Shown one piece after another: positions 36,501 to 50,000 of a DNA stretch of 64,000 nucleotides. Source of the DNA: Monodelphis domestica (lineage: Eukaryota; Chordata; Mammalia; Didelphimorphia; Didelphidae); assembly GCF_027887165.1 (NCBI RefSeq), contig NC_077230.1:38143351-38207350 (forward strand), written 5' to 3'. The notes beneath the pieces were generated by a model. It worked only from the letters and a program-made list of their open reading frames with translations. It made no database searches and was not told the origin of the DNA. Within the stretch, counting starts at the first letter, position 1. The number at the start of each line of letters is the position of its first letter. The position numbers and the translations under genes are program-made.

Positions 36501-39500
36501 ATTATTACTAGAACAATTTAAAATAAAACCTAAAGAGATAAAAAATGAAGATTTATCACCAGGGCAATTATTAGCCCAAGGGGATTTCAATTCAGGTAAG
36601 ACATATATCCTTGCTCAAAACATTTGACCCTAAAGTTTTCTGATAGAAAAGTGAAATTTGGAACAAATGTTTCTATCACTCACCGAATCTCTGGTCTCTA
36701 TTCCTTTTCCCTTCATATCTCTAATAATGAGAATGCTAGCTGCTTTATAAGGCTTTCTCAACTATTGCTGATCCCTCTCTTGGTGATTGAACTATAAGGG
36801 ACCTTGGAAATATTCTACTATAACATTTTAATTGCTATAGAAATCTATCCTATATGTATGTCAGAGTGTCATTTAGCTTCTGCCTCAAAATATGCAGTGA
36901 TAGGAAACTCATTTTCTCAACATCCAGGCCACACTATTGCTAAATTACTTAAGCTTTTAGAAAAGATTTCAGTACAATTTTTTTTGCTCAGGCTTTTTTT
37001 TTATAATTTAGTCCTTTTCCCTTCTTTTGAAATAATACAGAAAAAGATCTTGTTCCTCTTTCCCTATTACTATCCATTTGACCTATAAAATCAACTTATT
37101 TTCCACCTAAGACTTTTTTTTTAATCTCTATGATCATGTGTAGCCTGAAGACAATCTTTATATGATTTCTTATTACATCGTTGGGACATGGTTTTGTTTA
37201 GAGTCTATTATCCATCCTACTTTAATGACATCCATTTTGGTTTATCAACATTCTGTTGGTCTCATTGCAACAAAATCTTTTTTTTTTAATTCAATTACTT
37301 ATAGGAATAATTTTGGCCATTTCTTTTGACATTTTAAAATTCAGATACCCCCATCTCTCTTTCCCTACCTGAGGGGGTGAAGATTCTGATATAGGTTATA
37401 CTCATACTATCATGTAATACCTATTTCCATATGGTTCCCATCATGATAAAGACACATAACACACATATTCAATAGAAATCTCATGAAGATTTATAATATA
37501 ACTTATAATTTATAATATAACTATTATAGTAGAAGATGTCAAGTTTTGATCTACACTCAGATTTTTTTTGTAGCTTCCTTGACCATTGATAGTATGTTCT
37601 TCATGTGTTACCTTGGAAGCTTAATGAAAATGGTTTAGTCCTTCACAGTTGATCACTGTATAATATTTCTGTTATAGTCTCTAGTTATAGTTGTTCTGCT
37701 CACTTTTTCTGAATTCATCCTGTTCATTGTTCCTTATGGCATAATAGTAATCCATTACAACCATATTCCACAGCTTGATCATTCAACCACTAAATAATGG
37801 ACAACCCCTCAGTTTCCAATTCTTTGCCACTATAAAAAGAGTTGATAATAATATTTTGGCACAGTTAATTCCTTTTATTCTATCTTTGATCCATTTGGAT
37901 CCTGAACCTTTAGTGAGATTGTTGTATAGACCTTTGGGTATTGTTTCATATAAGTCTCTAGAATGGTTGTATCGATTCACACTATCACCAATGAAGTTTA
38001 TTAGTTTTCCAATTTTCCCACCTCCTCTTCAACATTTATCATTTTCCATTTTGGTCATGTTAGCTAATCTGAAGGGTGTGAGATCATTTTTCAGAGTTGG
38101 CTTAATTTTCATTTCTTTCATCAATAGTGATTGGGAATTTTTTAAAATATGGCTATGTAAAGTTTTAATCTCTTCTGAGAAATGCCTATTCAAATCCTTT
38201 GACCATTTCTCAATTGAGGAATGTTGTGTATTATAAATTTGACTCAGTTCTCTTTATATTTAAGAAATGAGACTTTTGTCAAAAATTGCTATAAATTTTT
38301 CCTCAGAATTTGTTTTTTCATTTCTAATCTTAAGTACATTTGTTTTATTTGTGCAAAACCTTTTTAATTTAATGAAATCAAAATTCCCTTTTAATCAAGT
38401 ATGCCGATGATTTATTTATTTTATTTTTTCATAAAACAAACTATTTGTCTTATTTTATTAGTTCTATGCTTTTCTTACTTTCAATCTATTCATCCCTTGC
38501 TTGATTTTCATGATTTCCAATTTGCTGTTTAATTGAGGATTTTTAAATTTGTCCTTTTCTAGGATTTTTAGTTGTATCACCAATTCACTTATGACCTGCT
38601 CTTTCTCTACTTTACCTGATATAAGCAATAAGAGATGTGAATTTTCCTCTAAGTATGGCTTTGGCTACATCCTAAAAAATTTGATATGTTGTCTCCTTAT
38701 AATCATTGTCTTTAATGAAATTATTGATCGTTTCTATGATTCATTCTTTGACCCATTTATTCTTTAGGCAAAAATTTGTTTATATCTATCATATGCCATA
38801 TGCCATAAATTTATTTATTGGCAAATAGAGAAGGTTTCCTATTTTAGCTATAAATATCACTTTTATAAATGGTTCATTAGAAAACACCTTTTTCCTGGGT
38901 GCCGTCCATTACTTGCATTCCTTTTGCACTGTGCATCTGTGAACATTTGGAGTATCACTGTCATTGCTAACAGAAGGAAATCTGGTTCAGCCTTATGAAT
39001 CTGAGATCTGGAAGAATGAATACTGGTGAATTGAGCAACAGTTGGAAAATGAATGCTGTAGTTCAGGGGCTGACTTTTTTTTGGCTGCCAAGTACCAACA
39101 ATTAATATGATTGTTGTTCAGAGAATATTAGAACCTCTAGTGTGAGGTCTTGCTGAAAGCTTTTCAGGGCTGCTTGTCTACCTTTGGTGTCTACTTGTCA
39201 CTCAGCACTCACCTGTGGTTCCAAGAAGTTGTAGCATGTGGAGCAGCCTGTTAAAACTGAACAGATGGGTTAAGTTAGGTTGATATCTACTCCAGGCTTG
39301 TGAAGACCTCCTCCTGGAATAGGTGGATGAGAAAATTTGCTTCAGTAGCCATGAATGTAGCTGAAGTAAGCACTGTGGAGTGCGTAGAGTTTGGTTGGAC
39401 ATCTAAGACACTAAAGTCATTTAGGTTCAGTGTCAATCATCTAGGTTCAGTGTCAGTCATCCAGACTTTTGTCTTGCCACAGGATTTAGATGATTCTGCA

Positions 39501-42500
39501 AGAAGGAGTGAGGCTGACAATTTTGTGCAACTCACTTAAATCCAATTCATACACAAGTTAAGATATTATTCTGTGATGTCACTGGTACTTTTCAAACATA
39601 AGGATCACCACCACCAATGCCAACTGATTAATCAACATTTTTGACTGTCTCATCCTTTTAAGTCTTCTTCAATCTAGCTTTATTTGTTTTAAACTGCCCT
39701 TGCAGCGGGACTAGTATTTTCTTGGTAGATATTCTAGATCATCAGTCTTAGAAGGAACCTCAAAGACCACCCACTTTAATCCCTTCATTTTGGAGGTGAG
39801 AAAAATGAGGCCCGGAGAAGATATTCAGATAGTTACCTTCCCAGCTGTGAGTTCATGGCTTCTGGCTCTAAAATCAAGGCCAAAGGTAGGTTCTTCACTT
39901 TATAAGATGTCTAAGCCTTGGTCAGCAATAGTAACCAATGAAAGATTGCTGTTGTCCCTTGCTAATCCTAGTAAAATATTTGTGTACTGTTGTACTCCTT
40001 GAATTATTTATTTTTCTTAGAGACCCCAATAAAAAAAGAAAAAGAAGAAGATGAAATAGTAGTGGAGGAAGAGATTATTAGCACTGGAAAACCTACAGAT
40101 GGAAAGGCTAAAAAGAGATTTTCCTGGTTCCGGTAAGAGATGTACTTTTTATATATGGATAACAATATTCTTAATAAACAAAACATTTTATTTCTCCTGG
40201 AATTTACCTCTTTGGCTACTGTTTGCTATGTTTTTTGCCCCTTTCTACAAAAGAACATTATTTATATGAATTTTCTCAGTTGTTCACATCTTCCTCAAAT
40301 GGGTGCTGGCATAGAGTAAAAGTGTCAAATTCACAGTTTATGGATGTGACCCAGAGAGATCCATTTCTTTTTGAGTCTGATAATAACAACTTAGTGGGAA
40401 AAGTATAGGACATGGAATCTGAGTTATCTGCATTCAGACTGGAGTTTTATCACCTAGTCATGTGTTCAAATTCAAGTATTTTCTGATCAATAGGTTACAG
40501 ACTTCCCATCTATAAAATATTACAAGTTGACATCTAGTGTTACTTCAGATCTAAATCAGTGACCCCATCACTCCTTACAAGACAAATCATGTATTAGTTG
40601 TGGTTAATGTGGAGGAGGAAGAAGTAGAGAAATGATATTGTGCCATATGCACACATATTTAACTTAACTGGCTTCCATATCTAGTTTTATATTTTTACCT
40701 ATAGCGCCAAATTTGATCTTGCCCCTTCTCTAATACATGTGCTGACATAGCACGTATCCTACAAAAAGTGTAACTCCAAACTCTTTTAACATGTAGCTTT
40801 GTCTTTTTTTTTCAGAATTGAAATTCATGAAATTTTTATAGTGTGCATCTATTTAAGATCTTTTTTGTGTCATAGTAGAATGTATTTTTTGTTTTAATAA
40901 TTATTTCCCTCTCAAATGTTGTATGATTCTAGCAATATCAAAGAATGCAAGCTGTGGAACTTCTTTCATTTTAAAAAACATGACAAACAAGTAAAGAATG
41001 TGCACAAGTGGGAAGAAATTGATCAAGAGGTAAATTTTCATTATGTTAAATTTATCAAAGAGTGAAGTTTGTTTCCCCATTTAAATTACTAGAGAGTGAG
41101 CTTTCTCTTAAATTAGAAAACTATAATTTACCTTGGATTGAGGAGTTAACATTCTGTCATAATTATTAATCAGTATGCATAGGAATAAAATTACCTGAGT
41201 AAGGAGCAAAAGTACCATAGCGGCAACTGTTTGGCCTTGAAGTCTCTTTTTTGTTCCCAGAGATCATTCAAGAACCTCTCTCAAGAAAAGGGAATGATTA
41301 AGAACTCTTAAAACATTTGAATTCTCTGTATTTGGATGTTCTAAGGACAAAGGATAACTGATTCAACTTTTGGCCTCAGAATATTGTTGGCTGAAATTTT
41401 TCTAAAATTATGGCAGAGAGTATTGAAATACACTTAACCTAGAGAAAAGTGCAAGTTGAATTGTTATGGGCTGATGCAGGTAGGAAGTGATAACATATTA
41501 GGATAATTTTCCCTCCATGAGACAGAAGGGGTCTTTGAAGGGGCTGTACAATATTTTAAAAATAACAGGTAGGTAAAATGGTAAAAGTTTACCAAGAAAT
41601 ACAACTGTCGGTTGTTGGCAAAATAAGAGGAGAGATTGCATGTGTATGTCTTGATTTACTGTGCCTGTGTTACTGAGCAAAAAAAAGAACATGAGAGCCA
41701 CAGATGGGCCAATATGACAATGAAGGAAAATAATAAATGTTGAAGGGGATATGGCAGAATTGGGACACTAATGCATTGCTAGTGGAGTTGTGAATTAATA
41801 CAAGCATTCTGGAGGGAAATTTGGAATTATGAGCAAAGGGCTTTAACAGAACACATATCCTTTGATCCAGCAATACCACTGCTGGGTTTGTACTCCAAAG
41901 AGATAATAAGGAAAAATGTGTATACAAAATATTCATAGCTGAGCTCTTTGTGGTGGCAAAAATTGGAAAATGAGGGGATGTTCCTCAATTAGGGAATGAC
42001 TAAACAAATTGTGGTATATGTTGGTGATGGAATACTATTGTGTTATAAGGAATGATGACCTACTTGATTTCTATATGAACTGGAAAGACCTCCATGAACT
42101 GAAGCACAGTGAAATGAGCAGAACCAATCGAATGATATATACTGAAAGTGAAACATTGTAGAACTATCCAACATAATGAACTTTACTACTAGCAGCATAC
42201 AATAGTCCAGGACATTCCTGAAGGACTTATGAGGAAGAATGCTATCTATATTGAGAGAGAGAACTATAGGAATAGAAATGAAAAAGAAAAACTTAAGACT
42301 TAACACTTAGAACTTGTTTATATGAATATATGATTTGGGGTTTGAGCTCTATGGTAAAAATGAATAATATAAAATTAGATATCAAGGGTTAACATTTGTA
42401 CAATCCAGTAGAATTGCTTATTGCTTCTGGGAGGGGTAAAGGGAAAGAAAATGAGTCATATAAACTTGAAAAAATATTAAAAATAAAAAAAAGAATATGA

Positions 42501-44042
42501 GGTGTGAGGTCAATTGAGAACATATCTATTGATCTTCACACATATTTTTACACATACATAAATAAATAGATACACATGTACATATGAGTAAGTCCAACTA
42601 AAGATTTCATCACCCACCAGGCATTAGGAGGTATTTCTGACCTGCCCAATTTTGTTTGTGGTCTAGGTAGCAAGAATACAATTCTGAATTGCCTCACATT
42701 AGGAATTCTTTTGAATCCTCCAAGGATGGCCCCATCTCTTAATAGATACTGAAAAAGGACCCCCACAACACTGTCTAATGGAGATGGGCATATTTTTTTC
42801 AATTTTCTTTTACTTATAAAATAATAAATGGCAATAAAATACAAGCTTTCCTCCAAACCTAAAGGTGACAACATCGAATATATTTAAAATTTGTAATCAT
42901 GATGGTCAACTTGCCAAAATCTTGTAAAAAAAAAAGTAAGATTTGTTTCCATTTACTTTCTAGAAATATTACCCATCAGTAGAAATAGACAAAAAGCTAG
43001 GATGCACTTTAATAGTTCCTGACCAGTTTCTCAACTGATATGGTAACCTCAATTGGAAAGTTATGGATATCAGACACTGGAAGAGGGAATTGGGGACTTG
43101 AGGGTTCTTTGCCTTTATAAGAACCATCACTAGATTCTAAAGTTAGCTAACACCTAGCTAATCTAACTTCTAGTCTTAGAACCTGATGATGACTCCTCCT
43201 CTGCCTCCCATGACCCAGAAACCCCAGCAGCTCCCACCAGGCCAAGTTGCCTCAACTTCCTTCCTGGGTGGATATTGGGTAAAGTGGCCTGTGTTCCTGG
43301 CCAAAGAAAAGACAAAACTACCTGGGTAAAGGTAGATTTTAGTTCAATTTATTTTGGCCATGGAGAATAACTGAATACACTTTGGATGTAGATAATTTTC
43401 CTCTCATCTTGTCTTAACTTGGAGTAGGTGGAAACATTTTAGTATTAATACATTCCCTTACAAAGTCATCACTCAAGTGAAAATATATCGAGTATTTTGC
43501 CTGTTTTAGAATACTGCTATTTTTAAAAAGGCTCCAAAATATTTTCATTGCAAAAAATAAAGTTTTTTTCCTGGTTTACAAAACTCACTTCAGATCTCTT
43601 GTTGTTCTGTGAATTTTTGACATACAGATGAAAGAAAAGGGTGGTGGGGATAAGAAATACAGCAGCCTTGAAAAGCAAAATTTATAAAAAAACGAACTGT
43701 GAAATGAGGGATGATTTTGGAACAAATGGTCTCTAAGGCTCCTTTGAGTTTTTGCTGTCTATGGTTATATTAATATATAGCCATGGAAGCTTTTTAAATA
43801 TTGTGTCTCTTGACCTCTAGGTATTGGATGATTACTGTCCTTATTCTACTGAAGCCCCTAAAACATTGCCAACAGAGTGGACAAATATTGAAGTTGGTAA
43901 TTGGTTATGGAGCATTGGAATGGAGGAGTATGTTGTAAAATTTTATTGTAAAGGAATAAATGGTGAAAAACTCCTTACACTGGACAATTGCTCTCTAAAA
44001 GTAAGTTCAAGAATTGACTTTATTTTTTACAATCCATTAGAA

Positions 44043-44084
<42 letters not shown>

Positions 44085-47000
44085 CACTAATTTTATGGAG
44101 AGAGTATATAAAACATAATACAAAAATGGGAAATCCTATATATGATCTATTGGCCAATCTTATGGTTTTAAAGAAATCACGTTAACCTCCTTTTGAATGT
44201 AGTATCAAGGGAGATTTCTTTTTGATTGTGATTTGTTAAATTCCCCCCTCCCCTTTTTAGTATTCCTAACATGTGGTCATTTCTTTTTATTTATATTTAT
44301 TATTTATTTTTAAAAACCTACCATTCCATCTTGGAATCAATACCCATGTATTAATTCCAAGGAAGAAGAGGAGTAGGATCTGGGCAAGGAGTGGGTAGTG
44401 AGTGACTTGCTGAGGGTCACACTGCTAGCAAGAGTATCGAGAGTATGTGAGGGGGGAGCTGGGTAGCTCAGTGGATTGAAAGCCAGGCCTGTAGATGAGA
44501 GATCCTGGGTTCAAATTTGACATCAGACATTTCCCAGCTGTGTGTGACAAGGAAATCACTTTAAAAGACTGATATATATTAATTTAAGGTCACCAAGGAA
44601 TTCAGCTATGTAATTCCTAAATGAAAACTCAAGTCAGCAGTCAACCATTTATGGAGTTTAATTACAAACAGGAGGAAAAAAGATATTAGAGATAGAGAGA
44701 GAGGGAGAGAGAAAGGGGAGAGAAGGGAATAGGGCTTAAATACCTCTTCTGTTTAGGCTGGGCCAAAAGGCCCAAGCCCCTAGATAGCTGAGGCAAAGAA
44801 AAGAGATCAGTCCCTATCACTCACGTGACCAAAATGGAGAAACAGTCTCAGGGGCTTCTACCTCCAGCTTCCTTCAGACCTTCTCAGAGCACCATCTCTC
44901 AGAGCAAAACCTCTCCAACCAACCCCCCCTAGTCCTCAGACCCCACTATCTTTAAGGAAACCATCCAAGTTCCCTCCCCTCAGTTCTCACATCTACCAAT
45001 CACTGTCCATGTCTTCCCTGTGCCAATGGTGGCTCTAGGTTAACCCAGGACCGCCCAGAGGTCTGTGGCTTTACACATGTCTGTCTGTTGAAGGTCATAT
45101 TCTCAAATAATTAAATCTTGAACCTTTGCTGCAGCCCTTCCTAAATCCTGTTACCCTGAGTAGGGTGGAGATTGGAATAATTAAATTTTGATCTATGCTG
45201 CAGCCCTTCCTAAATCCTGTTAGCACTGAGTAGGGTGGAGATTGTAATTTCCAAGACCTGGTTCTGTCATTCCAAGTATCTCTTTTGTATCAATTCTAAA
45301 ATCAATCATGACTCAAGGAACTTCCTGTTCTATGCTTAAGCATAGGTCAAAGCCCTTTCCATTGTTCAGCAAAAGGTTTCTGTCCTAAAGTAATCTTAAG
45401 AAGGGAGGAGGAGGAACCTCCCATGCCAATGGGGTTCACATTCCAATAGACTATCAGTAAGAAATTTTCCAAGTATGAAATTTCCCAATGGTGAAATTTC
45501 CAACATTTATAAGTCTAGGAAATTTTAAGGTTTACACGTGTGACCATGGGTAAGTCACTTAATGCCCATTGCCTAGCCTTTACTGCTCTTCTGCCTTATG
45601 ACCAATACATAATATTGATTCTAAAGTGGAAGATGAGGGTTTTTTTAAAAAAAGAGTGGTTGGGATTCCAGGTAAACATGGTGGTAGTCTAGAAGCACGA
45701 CTTCCTCTTCTCAGTACCCACTCATAATAGACTACCTCAAAAGACCAAAAACCCAAATTCATAAGAATAAAGAGACTCTACAGTAGGGCCCAGCATTAAA
45801 GGTATGTGGAATTTGGGTATTTCCACACTATAAGGGGGTGAAAAAGCTCCCTTCAAAATGTGAGCTGATCTAACCTCCCCCACTCCACCTATGGAACCAG
45901 AGTCAGAGCCAGCTTGCTCCTGAATCAGCGAATGAGTAAGAAGCAGCTCTAGGTCCTTGGGAACTAACTAAGACCACAAAAGACCTACCCCTGAGAGCAG
46001 CTACATGTGAAACCCCAGCAGCCTGAAAAGCACAGACCATGGGTGCTCCTGGGAAGATATCACAGAGAAGGGCAGCAAACAGCAGAAGCTGCGGAGATTC
46101 TGGAGCTTGCCTCGGGCAAAATCCTTGCTCCTTAGCTCCATACACAGAGTTCCTTCCCATCTCACTCAGATTTCTGACTAAAATGGGAAGGAAAAACCTC
46201 TACAGTGATGGTAAATTGTGACCAGGAGCAACAACCTCCCTCCAAGGAAAACAAAAAGAAGTTATTGACCCTGGAAAATTTTTACAGAGGAAAAACTCAA
46301 GCTACAAAGGAAATACAAGTGGCAGCTTCCACACTAAAGGACCACAAAACCTAGAACATGATAGGCAAGAGAATTGGGTCTTCAACCAAGGATCACCTAT
46401 CCATCAAAATTGACTATATACTTGCAGGGGAAAATATGGGCATTCAACAAAATAGAAGATTTCCCAGTATTTGTAAAGAAAAAAACAGAACTATAAGTGG
46501 AAAGTTTGATATCCAAACACTAGATCAAGAGAAACATGAAATGGTAAATAAGAGAGGGAAAAGTGGAAAAAAAATTTTTATTCAATCTTTCTTTTTTAAG
46601 GGCTTAAATTAGATCAAATTATATGTATTAATATATGGGGGAAATGTTATTTGTAACTCTCAAAAATTATATTCAATATCATGGTAATTAGAAGAATCAT
46701 TCACAGGAAGAGACTGGGGCACTAAGGGGCTATGAGATGATATGCAAAAAAGGAGGGGGGAATCAAAGATGGCACGAAGAGATACTTCAAGAAATAAAAT
46801 AAATAGTATAATCTTTATCACACAAAGATACAAATGGGCAGGGGAGGGGAAGAATACTCTTATTAGACGGAGAGAAAGAGAATGCTAATAGGTAATACAT
46901 GAACCTTACTCTCAGTGAAATCCATTCTGATCGGGAAGAGAATCTAGACCATCTTTAATTCTATCTTATCTGACAGGGAATGTGAGAAGGGAAAACTAAG

Positions 47001-50000
47001 TTGGGTAGGTTGGAGAAAAGTACAAAAAGGGAGGTAAAGAGAGGGGGGAGGGAACGTAAGAGACCCTAAAAAAAAGAAGGGAACAAAAAGGGAGGGGCCA
47101 GAATGGGAAGCATATTAAGGGAGGGGATTAGGGGAATTGATTAAAAGTAAACCACCAGTTTAAAAAGATGTAGCAAAAGAAGAAAGGACAGAACTAGGAG
47201 AGGATATCAAAATGCTGGAGAATACAAAAGTGACAATCCTAACATTGAATGTGAATGGGATGAAATCACCCATAAAATGAAAGCAAATAGGAGAGTGGAT
47301 TAGAATCCAAAATCCTACCATATGTTGTCTACAAGAAACACACCTGAGGCGAGTAGATACTCACAAGGTTAGAATCAAAGTTTGGAGCAAAACCTGTTGG
47401 GCCTCAAGTGATAGAAAGGCGGCAGGAGTTGCAATCATGATATCTGACAAAGCCAAAGTAAAAATAGATCTGATTAAAAGGGATAAGGAAGGTAAATCCA
47501 TCCTGATAAAATGGAGTATAGACAATGAAGAAATATCACTAATCAACAAGTATGCACCAAATGGTATAGCATCCAAATTTCCAAAGGAGAAACTAGTGGA
47601 ATTGAAGGAGGTAATAGATAGTAAAACTATACTAGTGGGAGACCATAATCTACCACTATCAAATTTAGATAAACCAAATCAAAAAATAAATAAGAAAGAG
47701 ATAAAAGATGTGGATGAAATCTTAGAAAAATTAGGGTTAATAGGTCTATGGAGAAAAATAAATAGGTACTAAAAGGAATACATCTCCTTTTCAGAAGCAC
47801 ATGGTACATTCACAAAGATTGACCATATACTAGATTATGAAAACATGGCAAACAAAAGCAGAAAAGCAGAAATAATAAATGCAAACTTTTCAGATCATAA
47901 TGCAATAAAAATAATGATCAGTAAAGGTATGTGGAGAGCCAAATCAAAAATTATTTGGAAATTACATAATATGATTCTCCAAAATTGGCTAGAGAACAAA
48001 TCATCAAAACATTAATTTCATTGAAGAAAATGACAATGATGAGATATCCTTTCAAAATCTATGGGATGCAGCCAAAGCAGGATTCAGGGGGAAATTTATA
48101 TCTTTGAGTTCATATATTAACAAATTAAGGAGGGTAGAGGTCAATGTGCAAATCAAAAAACTTGAAAGTGAACAAATTAAAAATCCCTAGAAGAAAACTA
48201 AATTAGAGATCCTAAAAATTAAGGGAGAAATAAATAAAAGTGAAAGTGAAAGAACTATTGTACTAATGTAAAACTAGAAGCTGGTATTTTGAAAAAAACA
48301 AACAAACAAAATAGACAAACTCTACTGGTCAATCTAATAAAAAAAAAGGAAAGAAGAAAAACAAGGTAATAGTGGAGATGAAAAGGGAGACCACACCTCC
48401 AGTGAAGAGGAAATGAAGGCAATCATTAAAAACTCTATTGCCCAATTATATGGCAAAAAATATGCTAATATAGGTGATATAGATGAATGTTTACAAAAAT
48501 ATAAATTGCCTAGATTAACATAAGAAGAAATAGAATTCTTAAATAATCCCATATCAGAAAAAGAAATTGAACAAGCCATCAAAGATCTCCTTAAGAAAAA
48601 CATCCCTAGGGCCTGATGAATTAACAAAGGAATTCTATCAAACATCAAAGAAAAGCTCAAAGTTCATTTGGAGAAGAATAAAAGATCAAGGATATCCAGG
48701 GAAATAATGAAAAAAAAAAAAAACGGAAAGGAAGGTGGCCTTTGTAGTACCAGATCTCAAACTATACTATAAAGCAGTGGTCATCAAAACAATTTGGTAA
48801 TGGCTAAGAGGCAGAAAGGAGGATCAGTGGAATAGACTTGGGATAAGTGACCTCAGCAAGACAGTCTATGACAAGCCGAAACATCATAGCTTTTGGGACA
48901 AAATGTAAAATAAATAATTTTGATTCCATCAAATTAAAAAAGTTTTGTACAAACAAAACCAATGCAACCAAAATTAGAAGGGAAGTAACAAATTGGGAAA
49001 CAATCTTCATAACAAAATCTCTGACAAAGGTCTAATTACTCAAACTGACAAAGAAGTAAATCAATTGTCCAAAAAAATCAAGCCATTCTATAATTAATAA
49101 ATGAGCAAGGGACATGAATAGGCAATTTTCAGTCAAAGGAATCAAAACTATTAATAAGCACATGAAACAGTGTTCTAAATCTCTAATAATCAGAGAAATG
49201 CAAATCAAAACAACTCATCTCATACCTGGAAGATTGGCTAACATGACAGCAAAAGAAAGTAATGAATGATGGGGAGAAAGAAGGGGGTGTGGAAAAGTTG
49301 GGATATTTGCATTGCTGGCAGACTTGTGAATTGATCCAACCATTCTGGAGGGCCATTTGGAACTATGCCCAAAAGGGGCTAAAAGACTGTCTGCCCTTTG
49401 ATTTAGCCATAACACTGCTGGGTTTGTACCTCAAAGAGATAATAAGGAAAAAGACATGTACACGAATATTCATAGCTGCACTCTTTTTGGTGGCAAAAAA
49501 TTGGAAAATGAGGGGATGCCCTTCAATTGGGGAGTGGCTGAACAAATTATGGTATATGTTGGTGATGGAATTACTATTGTGCTCAAAGGAATAATAAAAT
49601 AGAGGAATTCCATGGGAACTGGAACAGCCTCCAAGAAGTAATGCAGAGTGAAAGGAGCAGAACCAGGAGAACATTGTACACAGAGACTGATACACTGTGG
49701 TACAATCGAATGTAATGGATTTTTCCATTAGTGGCAATGCAGTGATCCTGAAGAACCCAGAGGGATCTATGAGAAAGAACAGTATTCACATTCAGAAGAA
49801 AAACTGGGGGAGTAGAAACACCAAAGAAAAACAACTGCTTGATTACATGGGTCTAGGGGGATATGTTTGGGGATGTTGACCATAAAGGAACATCCTAGTG
49901 CAAACATCAACAGCATGGAAACAGGTTATGATCAAGAACACATGTAATACCCAGTGGAATTGCGCATCAGCAATGGGAAGGGCAGGCGCCGGGGAGGGGA

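Noticed and set aside
37775..38236. 153-residue forward frame as a gene
   Set aside because: It is antisense to L1 ORF2 sequence with no exon signals.
47437..47772. Independent 111-residue protein
   Set aside because: It is a remnant of the L1 endonuclease domain within the 45655-50098 element.
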